This document shows, piece after piece, positions 47,427 through 57,621 of a stretch of 64,000 nt of DNA (position 1 is the stretch's first letter; each line of letters begins with the position of its first letter). Position numbers and translations under genes: made by a program. The notes beneath the pieces are model-generated. The model was given only the letters and a program-made list of their open reading frames with translations. It made no database searches and was not told where the DNA came from. The stretch comes from Lepus europaeus (taxonomy: Eukaryota; Chordata; Mammalia; Lagomorpha; Leporidae). The stretch is from assembly GCF_033115175.1 (NCBI RefSeq), contig NC_084827.1, forward strand, positions 19,834,001 to 19,898,000, in the 5' to 3' direction.

Positions 47427-50259
47427 GTATTACAGGGTTAGGGGGCCGGGGAGAGGCCAAGGACAACACTGCAGGATTGCAACCAGGCTTTTGAGGTGCA
47501 GCGGGCCCCTCAGGAAGAGCCTGGGGGGTAGGAGCTTGGTGCTCTTTTGAAGACCGGGGTAAAAAGCAGCCCAGACTTGGGTATGTTGAGTCTCAAACTC
47601 CAGTCCAAACGTCAGGCTGACCCCGTCTTTCTGGCTTCCCCAGCCCACCTGTCATCCACTCCGCCGGCCAGCTGGGTGGGGCTCCATCTCCCTCTGTTAC
47701 TCTCACATTTCGCCACAGGTCTGGTGACAGGCTGGTCCTTGGCTTTCCTGGCCTTGGAGCGCTACATTGTCATCTGTAAGCCCTTCGGCAACTTCCGCTT
47801 CAGCTCCAAGCACGCGCTGATAGTGGTCCTGGTGACCTGGACCATTGGCGTCGGCGTCTCCATCCCACCGTTCTTTGGCTGGAGCCGGTGAGAGTGCAGG
47901 GCCACGGTGCTGGCTGAGCTAGCGGCTCAGGTTGACGCGGCTTGTAAGCAAGCTGGGGTATTTTTGTAAGCTTTTAGTCTGCGACCTCTAACTGTTACAG
48001 AGTTAGTGGAGTAGGGGAGGCTAAGGGGTTGTGGGGGATGAGCAATGTTTACTCGGCAGTTGGAATTGTCACAGCCTCAGCTGGTGAGGAGAGACCCAGC
48101 CCTGCCCGAAGCCTTGCGGTACCCCGGGTTCCAAGCAGAGGTTCCAGGAATCAGTTCCCATCCCGCTCATGCACGCGGAGGGCCCAGAGGGAGCGAGTGC
48201 TTGCTCCCAAGGTGAGTGCTTGGTCCTCGGCAGGTTCATCCCCGAGGGCCTGCAGTGTTCCTGCGGCCCCGACTGGTACACCGTGGGCACCAAGTACCGC
48301 AGCGAGTACTACACCTGGTTCCTCTTCATCTTCTGCTTTATCATACCTCTTTCCATCATCTGCTTCTCGTACGCTCAGCTGCTGAGGACGCTCCGGGCTG
48401 TGAGTGGCCTTCCAGAGGGGCCAGGAGGAGTGGGTTAGGGGGCTCTGGGGGAGAGGGAGAGGTGGGCGAGTGTCCTAGAGACATCAGGAAATGTCCACAG
48501 CCAGAGGGTGGGGTGCATGAAGGCGGTGGAGGCAGCAGGGGTCAGGCCAGTGATGAAATGGAATGAAGTCCAGCCTGCTCAAGGGCTCTCAGCAGGTGCA
48601 CGTGACCCCTTCCAAGGCTGCAGACCTGAGCTGCCTGCACCCTGCCTTCCTCAAAGGAGAGCCAGAGAACTAGGCCACGAGTTGGGAGAGAAGCAGAGTG
48701 CTCTGTCCCCAATAGCAAAGGGTCCAGAGGCCTGGGAATGGCGGGCTGGGAAGAGAGGGAGGGATGCAATGCTCTCTGCTCTGCCTGCCTCAGGTTGCGG
48801 CTCAGCAGCAGGAGTCAGCGACTACCCAGAAGGCCGAGCGGGAAGTGAGTCGCATGGTGGTGGTCATGGTGGGGTCCTTTTGTGTCTGCTATGTGCCCTA
48901 CGCTTCCTTGGCCATGTACATGGTCAACAACCGGAACCACGGGCTGGACTTACGGCTCGTCACCATTCCTGCCTTCTTCTCCAAGAGTTCTTGTGTCTAC
49001 AACCCCATCATCTACTGCTTCATGAATAAGCAGGTAAAGCCTCCACTCACACTTGTTGGAGAGCCTGGCTCAAGACCAGTTCTTTCCCCTCCAATGACTT
49101 TAAGCTTACAGTAACCTGGACTCTGCTCAGGGTTTCCAGGAGTGAACGAGGGAAGCCACAGAACCCTCAGGAAGGCTGGAAGGCACAGGGAGGGAGGCAT
49201 AGTCATTAAGACGAGGTAACAGACCCCATGGAGGACAGGACCTAGGCCAGAAAAACCAAGTGCCTCCACACTGGGATGAGGAGTCTTCATGAATAGTTCT
49301 ATAGTTCCAGTCCTTGCATTTTGTGTTTTTAATCTCTTCCAACATTGAGCCTGTAGGAGCACGTGTGCAGTGTAGAAACAACACAGCCATAAATCCCCAA
49401 AGCATCTCTTACTATCTGAGGTTATCAAAGGCATCCTACTGCTAAATCCAACCTGAATTAGGAGCCAGCACTGTGACACAGTGGGCTAGACCTCTGCCTG
49501 TGGCCCTGGCGTCCCATGTGGGCCCTAGTTCATGTCTGGGCTGCTCCTCTTCTGACCTGGCTCCCTGCTAATGTGCCTGGGAAGGCAGTGGAGAGTGGCC
49601 CAAGCACTTGGGCTCCTGGCTTCAGATTGGCCCAGCTCCAGCTGCTGTAGCCATTTGGGGGGTAAACCAGTAGATAGAAGCTCTCTTTCAAATGGTTAAG
49701 TCTTAAAAAACAAAAACACCCCATAGGAACTTCTATCTTGTAAAGCAAAAGCCCTACTTCCACAATGAATTTGTTTCCATCAGCCTCTGATATGGATTCA
49801 AAACCGTTTTTGCAATCTCCCAGGGAGAAAGAGAACCGGCAGCCCTTGTCCAGCCGGGAGCACCTTCAGGAGTGTGTGTGTGTTTTGGGGGGGGGGGTAT
49901 TGTGGGGCTGCACCTGACACTGCTTTTATGGCAAAGCCTGAGGCCTCATCCCGCCAGAGTGCTGTGGGTTTAGCACTGTGGACCCAGCGTGGCAAGCATC
50001 TCTAGACTGGAATCCAGCTAATCTCTAGGATGAGGAAGATAAGATCCGGGGTTCAGGGTGCTGTGAGGCATTGGGGATACAGTGACATCTTCTCCATGCT
50101 CACCTGCCAAGGCGCCTCTCCTCTTTTGGCTCTCTCTAGTTCCGAGCCTGCATCATGGAGATGGTGTGCGGGAAGCCCATGACCGACGATTCTGACGTGT
50201 CCAGTGCCCAGAAGACTGAAGTTTCCACCGTTTCTTCCAGCAGAGTTGGCCCCAACTAA
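47081..50259 (+). CDS. OPN1SW: OPN1SW gene, short-wavelength-sensitive cone opsin (whole, 5 exons)
   Basis: SWS1 visual pigment of S-cones: a seven-helix G-protein-coupled receptor that binds 11-cis-retinal and signals through cone transducin. Five exons (346+169+166+240+120 nt) with canonical borders give 346 aa, the mouse length and two fewer than human, because the start aligns with the second human Met. Landmarks (bovine rhodopsin site in brackets): N12 in an N-L-S glycosylation site; E108 (E113) counterion; C105/C182 (C110/C187) disulfide; ERY at helix III; K291 (K296) retinal Schiff base; NPIIY in helix VII; Ser/Thr-rich C-tail for kinase phosphorylation. Tuning sites are F46, F49, T52, A86, S90, N93, A114, T116 and S118. 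A86, N93 and T116 differ from both human and mouse. Human has L86 and mouse F86 at the key site. No breaks seen, so functional. CALU lies tail to tail downstream. Confidence 0.97.
47719..47887 (+). CDS. OPN1SW: OPN1SW exon 2
   Basis: 169 nt, acceptor CGCCACAG, donor GTGAGA. Encodes [20 protein letters not shown] through SIPPFFGWS(R). The residue before ERY is Leu where human has Phe. Confidence 0.97.
48234..48399 (+). CDS. OPN1SW: OPN1SW exon 3
   Basis: 166 nt, acceptor CTCGGCAG, donor GTGAGT, phase 0 out. Encodes [20 protein letters not shown] (second extracellular loop) and helix V to LLRTLRA. Confidence 0.97.
48794..49033 (+). CDS. OPN1SW: OPN1SW exon 4
   Basis: 240 nt, phase 0-0, acceptor TGCCTCAG, donor GTAAAG. 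Encodes [20 protein letters not shown], helix VI and helix VII with the Schiff-base Lys in FFSKSSC and [11 protein letters not shown]. Confidence 0.97.
49034..50139. other. OPN1SW intron 4
   Basis: About 1.1 kb, the longest intron of the gene, carrying one C-SINE (49459-49712) and a TGTGTG/G-run near 49878-49900. No other feature seen. Confidence 0.7.
49459..49712 (+). repeat. C-SINE, old, in OPN1SW intron 4
   Basis: Head AGGAGCCAGCACTGTGACACAG, shortened middle, tail AAGTCTTAAAAAACAAAAAC. Confidence 0.87.
50140..50259 (+). CDS. OPN1SW: OPN1SW exon 5 (last)
   Basis: 120 nt including stop TAA at 50257-50259, acceptor CTCTCTAG. Encodes [20 protein letters not shown] and the Ser/Thr-rich end [14 protein letters not shown]. 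Confidence 0.97.
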   Translation, partial: FRACIMEMVCGKPMTDDSDVSSAQKTEVSTVSSSRVGPN

Positions 50260-50506
50260 GGACCCTATGTTGGCCTGCTTGTGGCAACTGGGATTTCACT
50301 CTTAAGTAAGTTTGCACTTGGGCCATCAGAACTACTAACACCACAGCAAAGGACAGCAAGGGGAGGGAGGGCAATCTGGAGTCTATTTTTCACCTTCCTC
50401 CCACCAAGCTACTGTCCCCAAAGCTGGGACACCAGACCACCCACAGGCCATTTTAGCACTGAATTGTAGACATGAAGGGACTTCGAAATGCTTGTGGAAA
50501 AATGAA

Positions 50507-50774
50507 ATTAAAAAGTTCAATTAGTGTAAAACAATTCTGAAATCCATGCATAGTTTTTTCATAATATGTGCTTCCCATGAACTTTTTAAAAAATTCCTCA
50601 AATAAGGTTACTTTAAGCAAGCTCATTGCTGACCCTTCAGCGCATGGCTAATAGTCATTTTTTCCCCTTTGGGGATCTCTCCTGAGATGACTTATGCCAA
50701 GTTAGAACAAACTTAAGAAAACACTGTGGAGGAGGAAAAAATAAACAACCCAACCTCTAGCCTGCCCAAATAAA
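50507..50774 (+). promoter_or_regulatory. OPN1SW: Candidate poly(A) signals of OPN1SW
   Basis: ATTAAA at 50507-50512 and AATAAA at 50740-50745 and 50769-50774. Which one is used cannot be decided here. Confidence 0.4.
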
Positions 50775-50794
50775 AGTCTGAAAGAACTTATGGT

Positions 50795-51073
50795 AGGGCC
50801 GGCATCCCATATGGGCGTCAGTTCAAGCCCTGGCTATTCCACTTCCAATCCAGCTTCCTGCTAATGGCCTGGGAAAGCAGTGGAGGATGGCCCATGTGCT
50901 TGGGCCCCTGTACCTATGTGGGAGACTCAGAAGTTTCCAGCTCCTGGCTTCAGATCGACATAGCTCCAGCTGGTCACTGTGGCCATTTGGGGAGTGAACC
51001 AGTGGATGGAAGATCTCTCTCTTACTCTGTAACTCTGCCTCTCAAATAAATAAATCTTAAAAAAAAAAAAAAC
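50795..51073 (+). repeat. C-SINE, 5'-truncated
   Basis: Begins GGGCCGGCATCCCATATGGG without the tRNA-like box A part. Body to AAATAAATAAATCTTAAAAAA. Confidence 0.88.
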
Positions 51074-51629
51074 ACCTTTATGGCATCACTGTTACGGTTC
51101 TGGCAGGGAAGGCCAAGGCCATGGCCACAGCCCACGTGACTGGCTCCAGGTGCTTTCTCCTTGCCCCTCTCCTCGCTGGCTGCACCTAGACACCCATCTT
51201 AAGCTGTGTATTTATTAAGGCCAACAGCTTAATTCCCTTGATGTTCTCAAGATGAGCTTGCAGATCTTAATACCATCTATAAACTATACCAAAGATTCCC
51301 TTACCTTATACTCTATCCCCTTCCTCCCCGCCTCACCTCCCCGAAAGAGCGCCTTGGGAAATAAGAATGAAGGTAAGTGTGTGTGCGTGCAGGAGTGGCC
51401 CGTGTCTGGCATCATTGTTACCTAACAAGCAGTGGGCTCCTCTCTGTTCTGGACTGGAGAGGCGTGGAGGGCTACAGCCTCACTGAGAAGGAGGGGAGGC
51501 TCAGAAGCAGCAGTGGCAGCGCTTCCTCCGGGGCTGGGAGGGGCACAACCTTCTAGGAGGGGCCCTGTTCTGTGACGTTCTCCAGTGCCCCAGTTCCATT
51601 TCCTAGAGAATGAAGGACACACATACCCC
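51074..51629. other. Short intergenic space between OPN1SW and CALU
   Basis: About 550 bp between the last SINE and the CALU cleavage region. No gene or repeat recognised. Confidence 0.55.
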
Positions 51630-53901
51630 ACGACGAATGTCAACAGTTTTATTTAGAAACAGATAGGTACCTGTTTGCATTATAGAATATAAAACTTGGT
51701 TTACACTCTATAAAAAATAACCAATATCCAAATTCAAGAGAGCTAGCATTCACAGAACACAGGATGTGGGTGTGTGGCTACTGTTCATCAGCCTCAGGCT
51801 TGATTTAAACCAAAAAAAGAATCCAACGGATCAGAAAGATCAGGGTACACTGCTTGCTGCCAGGCCCCGCACCCAGAAGCTGCCATTTGGCAGACTAAGG
51901 CTTGCTTTCTAAGTGTGTGATTTTCACATCAGGCCCGGGCTCCCTGCACTGAGAGGGTTGCAAGGCTCTCTCGCCACAAGGTTCACACCGCGCCCTCCCA
52001 AAGCCAGGGCCGGTGGCGTCACTCACTCTCTGGTTGTCTTTATAATAAACGGAGAACTTGGAGGGTGGAGGGTTCCATTGCCCTATACTGGAGTTAAACT
52101 TAGTGTATTCATTATCAAGAGCTCAATGCCAAGGCTGGGGTGATGTCACATCACACCTGGCTTTTTACCATACCAAGTAGCTCAATGTGATTGTGGAAGA
52201 CCAAAGGAGAGACCTGGGTTTAGATTAATACTCACCCAGCATCACCTAAACGTGTTTATCCAGAAAATACAGGAAATGATAACGGTTATATATACATATA
52301 TTTATCTTAGTAACCTGAGGGCTAAAAACTTGGAATACAAGAATTCTCAAGAGGCCCATCTGTAAGAAAAGGACCCAAATGGACAGAGTTCACGTTACAT
52401 ACAATATGGGGAAGGTGGAGTTGGGAACAGACGGGGTTTCTTCAGCTCTTTCTACAACGTCCCTCGCTTTGGTCGGCAGGACTGGCAACCTGCCGATCCA
52501 CGATGAATCTGTTTCTGTTGGTGGCAGAGACGGGGGAGAAGAGGAGTGGGGTGACGGTCAAAGGCAGGAAGGGCGCGCTATGGTCCTCAAACCAAAGAGG
52601 CCTCTCTCGGTAGGTCCTCTCGCCTCTGAGCCTGAGCTCAGCTCTCCGGCAGACACAGAGAGGCTTGGTAGTAAGTGGTTTGTGTTGTGAGGTAAGAGGA
52701 TCCCTGGTAAACTCAGCAGCACATGGTTTTTGGAAACCAGCACACAAGAACAGAACACTGCAGCCAAGCCTGTAACTAATACTGCTATTATGTAACTACT
52801 GTTCAAAAGAGAAAGGGAAGGAAAAAAAATCCCTGTTTTGGGAAGTCCTAAGCTTTGATAAAAGGCGGTCCACATCATGTCTTCTCAGAGTTGTCAGGCA
52901 GGTCCCTGCCCGGCGATCATTCTCTCAGTAAAGGCACTTTCGATGCTGTTGACGTGATTGGAAAGGAGTGAATTCTAACTACAGTGAAACCAAGATGAAT
53001 TCCTTGGCACACCTGGGGAGGAGGCACCATGTGGGGCACTGACAGTGATTTCAACAGGCAAATAATGATGCCGTGAGCGTTTCAACAGATGCACAGCCAG
53101 AACAGAACGCCTGCCCTGAATATACTTGTCTTTTTCCTTTAGTTTTCTAGCTGTTTCGAGCTGGAAACAGCTCTATAAAGAGATCACACTCACTACATGA
53201 TTGGTTTTCAAGACACTGGCCCCAGCTCTTCCCCACCGTGCTGTGCTTGACAAAATCAGCCAACAGCTGGTGCTGGTGGGGGCAGGGGAACAGAAGCAAG
53301 TCCAGCTGAGCTCGCTCAGCCCAGGACCTGCCCCTTGCCCAGGTAACGGCGGGGTCTGCTGCTGGCCCCACAGCAGCCGAGCGCAACGTGTGGCCCCCAC
53401 CACCTGGGAAATGGACTTTAACAGGCAGAGTGTTTGCCTTCTAAATACAATTTGGGGGGGGGATATCTTTTTCCTTTTCTCTCTCCTGAACATTTCTTAT
53501 TGATCATAGGCTTTAAAAAATGAGTTAAGTGAGATTATAAAAACTGGCAGACAAGGGGTTGAGAAAGAGTAAGAAGGCTGATGGTTGCCTCCACGTGTGA
53601 CCCTTCAGATCATACTCCCAACTAGAGAACAAATACAAAACAAACACCATGTTACACACAGCACAGAGCGTCAGCCTACAAACACAAGTGCATGGTGAGA
53701 GCTGTTCCGCAGGAGCACGGCCCCTCCAGTCCCTCGGAGACAGGAGGAATGGGACGGGATGGTTTTCATTGTTTCATGACGCCTGTGCACGTCTTGAAAA
53801 GTTTGTCCTAACAGTCTCAGTAGCGCAAACAATTTCATGTGAAACCAGAAGCTGTAAAAATAAATTACTTTTGAAGAAGCGCAGGTTCCTCTGTCTGCGG
53901 C
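51630..53901 (-). other. CALU: CALU 3' UTR
   Basis: About 2.27 kb after the stop codon, ending just past AATAAA (TTTATT on the plus strand at 51648-51653). Length agrees with the long human CALU 3' UTR. No SINE lies in it although SINEs are dense on both sides, consistent with constraint. Confidence 0.8.
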
Positions 53902-56900
53902 TCAGAACTCATCATGTCGTACTAAGGCCTCCCCGAAATCTGTGGCTTGGCTGCCCACAAACAAATCATACTTGTCAACTATCTCCTCCTTGGTCAGCTT
54001 GCCATCCTGCAATCAGAGAAAGCCAGGGAGTGAGAATACACTTCCCACACCACAGGCAGAAACACTGCGACACGGTCATTCTAATTATTCCTACTAAATT
54101 GTATGTGAACTCTACCCTCTCCCTTGCCCCCAGTGGGAAGCAAACAGCAATTAATACATTTCTGTTATCAAGAAAGCTAAAGGAGGAAGGATGGAAATAA
54201 TACAGCTCAACAACTCAACGGCCAGATCTGGGCTTGCTCCCTAGGAGAAAATTCCCTTACAGCAAAACGAGGAGCACAAGCCAGAGATGGTCAAGAACTG
54301 GGCGAGTGCTTCAGAGTGAATCGAGTCATCTTCTGACAGGAAGAACAAAACTCTGCCGCAAGCCTCGTCCACACCTTCACCAGCCTGGGCCATCAGCCGG
54401 GTCGGACACACCCAACTCAAGGCTCAGACACTCATCTCCTACAGCACTAAGGTTCCCAAGGATGTCTACGTTTCATTCCCCACTATCTCAGGACAAAGCA
54501 CCTGGCTACAGAAGCGACTGAGAGCAGGAACTCAAGATAGATCAACCCTTAAAAAAAAAGGTTCCAAGAGGCTGGCACTGTGGCGTAGTGGGTGAAGCCA
54601 CTGCCTGTGGTGCTGGCATCCCACATGGGACCTGGTCCAAGTCCTGGAAGCTGCACTTCTGACCCAGCTCCCTGCTGATGTGCCTTGGAAAGCAGTGGAC
54701 CATGGCCCAAGTGCTTCAGCCCCTGCATACACGTGGGAGACCCAGAAGAGGCTCCTGGCTCTTGGCTTTGGACTGCTCTAGTTCCAGGTGTGGCCATTTG
54801 GGGAGTGAACCAGAGGATGGAAGACCTCTTTCTGTCTGTAACTCTACCTCTCAAATAAATAAATAAATCTTCAAAAAAATGTCTTTAAAAAAATCCCCAT
54901 AGTTAGATTCATTTTCAGTTTAAACAGAGAATCTGAATCTCTGAAAAAGGTGTCAGGGCTTAGTGATGACACCACTGTCAGTGGACTGAATGCTCAGCCA
55001 ATTGATCAAGGACACTTAACAGGCTCCAGAGGAAAAGCTGATTTATAAACTACTACAGAGGACTTCATTTTTAAAGTATATATTTAAGAAGGAAATAACT
55101 AGCTTTGGGTAGGCAGAATAGGCCTATTAATAGGTTAAGAAACAAGAGAAATAACAAAGCCAGGAGATTAAAAAAAAAAAAAAAAAGGCAAGCAAGCAAA
55201 GATCCTGAGGACACACAGAGAAAGGAAGCCGTGTGCTGGGCAGAGGCCACACAGAGAGGCTGTTTTCTGAAGTCCTAGTTCTGCTCGCACTACCAGCACA
55301 CCAGGCAAAGGGATTTCTAAAATGAGATCAGGTAGCTAGTGTCACCTTGGACGTTTTCAATGCCGAATTTATATCCTTGGCAGATTTAGACTAATTAAGG
55401 CCTTAAATGCTCTATGTGCCTTTACAGAAATTTTTTAGGCAATCCTCTAGAAACAAGACTCAGATCACTGCTAGCTGGCTTAGGCCTGGCCAAACCTACC
55501 TTGTTTTGGTCTGATTCATAGACGAGGTGTCTGGCTTCTGCCTCTGCATGGTCGTAGTCTGAGGGGAGGATCCAGTCTTTGGTTTCTTCCTTGTCCATTT
55601 TTCCATCACGGTTCTTATCTCGAAACTCAACAAACTGCTCTCGCTCCGTCTTCACCCATTCTGGCTCGTCAGCATTTCCATCGTGGCTATACATGTCACC
55701 TGAGCAGACACAGAAAAGGGTTTTGCTTTTTCTTTTTTTTTTTTTTTGACAGCCAGAGTTAGACAGTGAGAGAGAGAGAGAGAGAGACAAAGGTCTTCCT
55801 TCCGTTGGTTCACCCCCTAAATGGCCGCCACGGCTGGTGCACTGTGCCGATCCGAAGCCAGGAGCCAGGTGCTTCCTTCTGGTCTCCCATGCGGGTGCAG
55901 GGCCCAAGCACTTGGGCCATCCTCCACTGCACTCCGGGGCCACAGCAGAGAGCTGGACTGGAAGAGGAGCAACCGGGACAGAATCCAGTGCCCCAACAGG
56001 GACTAGAACCCAGTTCCTTTTTTCCAAAGACTGTCTCATGCCAGTCTGACCTACCCCTTCTTGCTCATCTATCTCTTTGGAACCTAACAACAGTCAGAAG
56101 GGTGTTATAGGCCAGAGAGACCTTCTAACAGGGTATTCTCCTGAAGCTTAATTATCTTGCAACAAGAATATTTACAGCTGTTGCTTTTGAGTGAATAAGA
56201 GCAGTGTTTGTACCTTAAAAAGTGCAGAACACGTTGGCTTGCACCAAGAAAAGATAAAGACTAGTTGTTCCCTATTTCACTTCACCTCAATGTACCTAGG
56301 TAAACTGGATGACTGGTTTTAGAAAGGTACAGTTTTAAATTCTCAAGGAAATTTGAGAAGTGTAGTATGTTATAAACCAAATCTGTCTCTACTAATGAAT
56401 TATTACACAGAGCACATATATCAGTGTCCTTCAGTTGGGCAGGCATGCCTCCCGGAAACAAGACCACCACCAGTGGGGCTGGCGTTGTGCAACAGGTTAA
56501 GCCACTGTCTGCAATGCTGCCATCCCACGCTGGGGGCCAGTTCCAGTCCTGGTGCTCCACTTCTCATCCAGCTCCCTGCTAATGTGCCTGGGAAAGCAAC
56601 CGAGGATGGCTCAAGTCCTAGTCCTTGGGCCCCTGCACCCACAGCCACTTGGGAACTGAACCAGTGGATGAAAGATCAACCTCTAACTTTGCCTTTCAAA
56701 ATAAATAAATAAATCTTAGAAAAAAATAGCTAAACGAGTAAAGACAATGAAAAATACTATTTGAATTTTGAAAAAATGATTCCATTCAGTAACATTAAGG
56801 AATTAATAATTTTGGGGGTTGAGATATTTTAAAAAGTTTTCAGAGGGGGTCAGTGCTGTGGCACAGCAGGTAAAGCTGCTGCCTGTGACCTTGGCATCCC

Positions 56901-57548
56901 ATATGGGCTCTGGTTCATGTCCTGGCTGTTCCATTTCCCATCCAGCTCCCTACTAATGGCCTGGGATGGATAAGCAGCGGAAGACGGCCCAAGTGCTTGG
57001 GCCCCCACCACCCACGTGGGAGACCTGGATGAAACTCCTAGCTGCTGGCTTCAGCCTGATCCACTGCTGGCTGTGGTGGCCATCTGGGGGAGTAAATTAG
57101 TGGATAGAAGATCTCTCTGTCTCTCTCTCTTGCCCTATAACTCTTTCAAAATACATACGTATTTAAAAAAAAAAAAGAAAGTTTTCAGAAGCACATATAT
57201 ATCTTGGAGACATACAACCAAATGTTTACAGATGAGTGAGATGATCCAAATCTACCTTAAATAAGAAAGGAGGGACAGGCTTCTGATGTAGTGGTTAAGC
57301 TACCACTTGGGATGCCCATATTCTATACTGGAGGGCCTGAATTTGAATCCTGACTGTTTCCAATTTTGGCTGCCTGCTAATGTGCACTCTGGGAGGCAGT
57401 AGTGACAGCCCAAAGCAGCTGAGTCCCTGGCACCCATGTTGGACACCTGGATTGAGTTCCTGGCTCCTGGCTTTCCCTTGGCCCCAGCCTCAACTGATGT
57501 GGGGGACATCGAGGAGTGAACCAGTAGATAGATGAGAGATCTCTTTCA

Positions 57549-57621
<73 letters not shown>

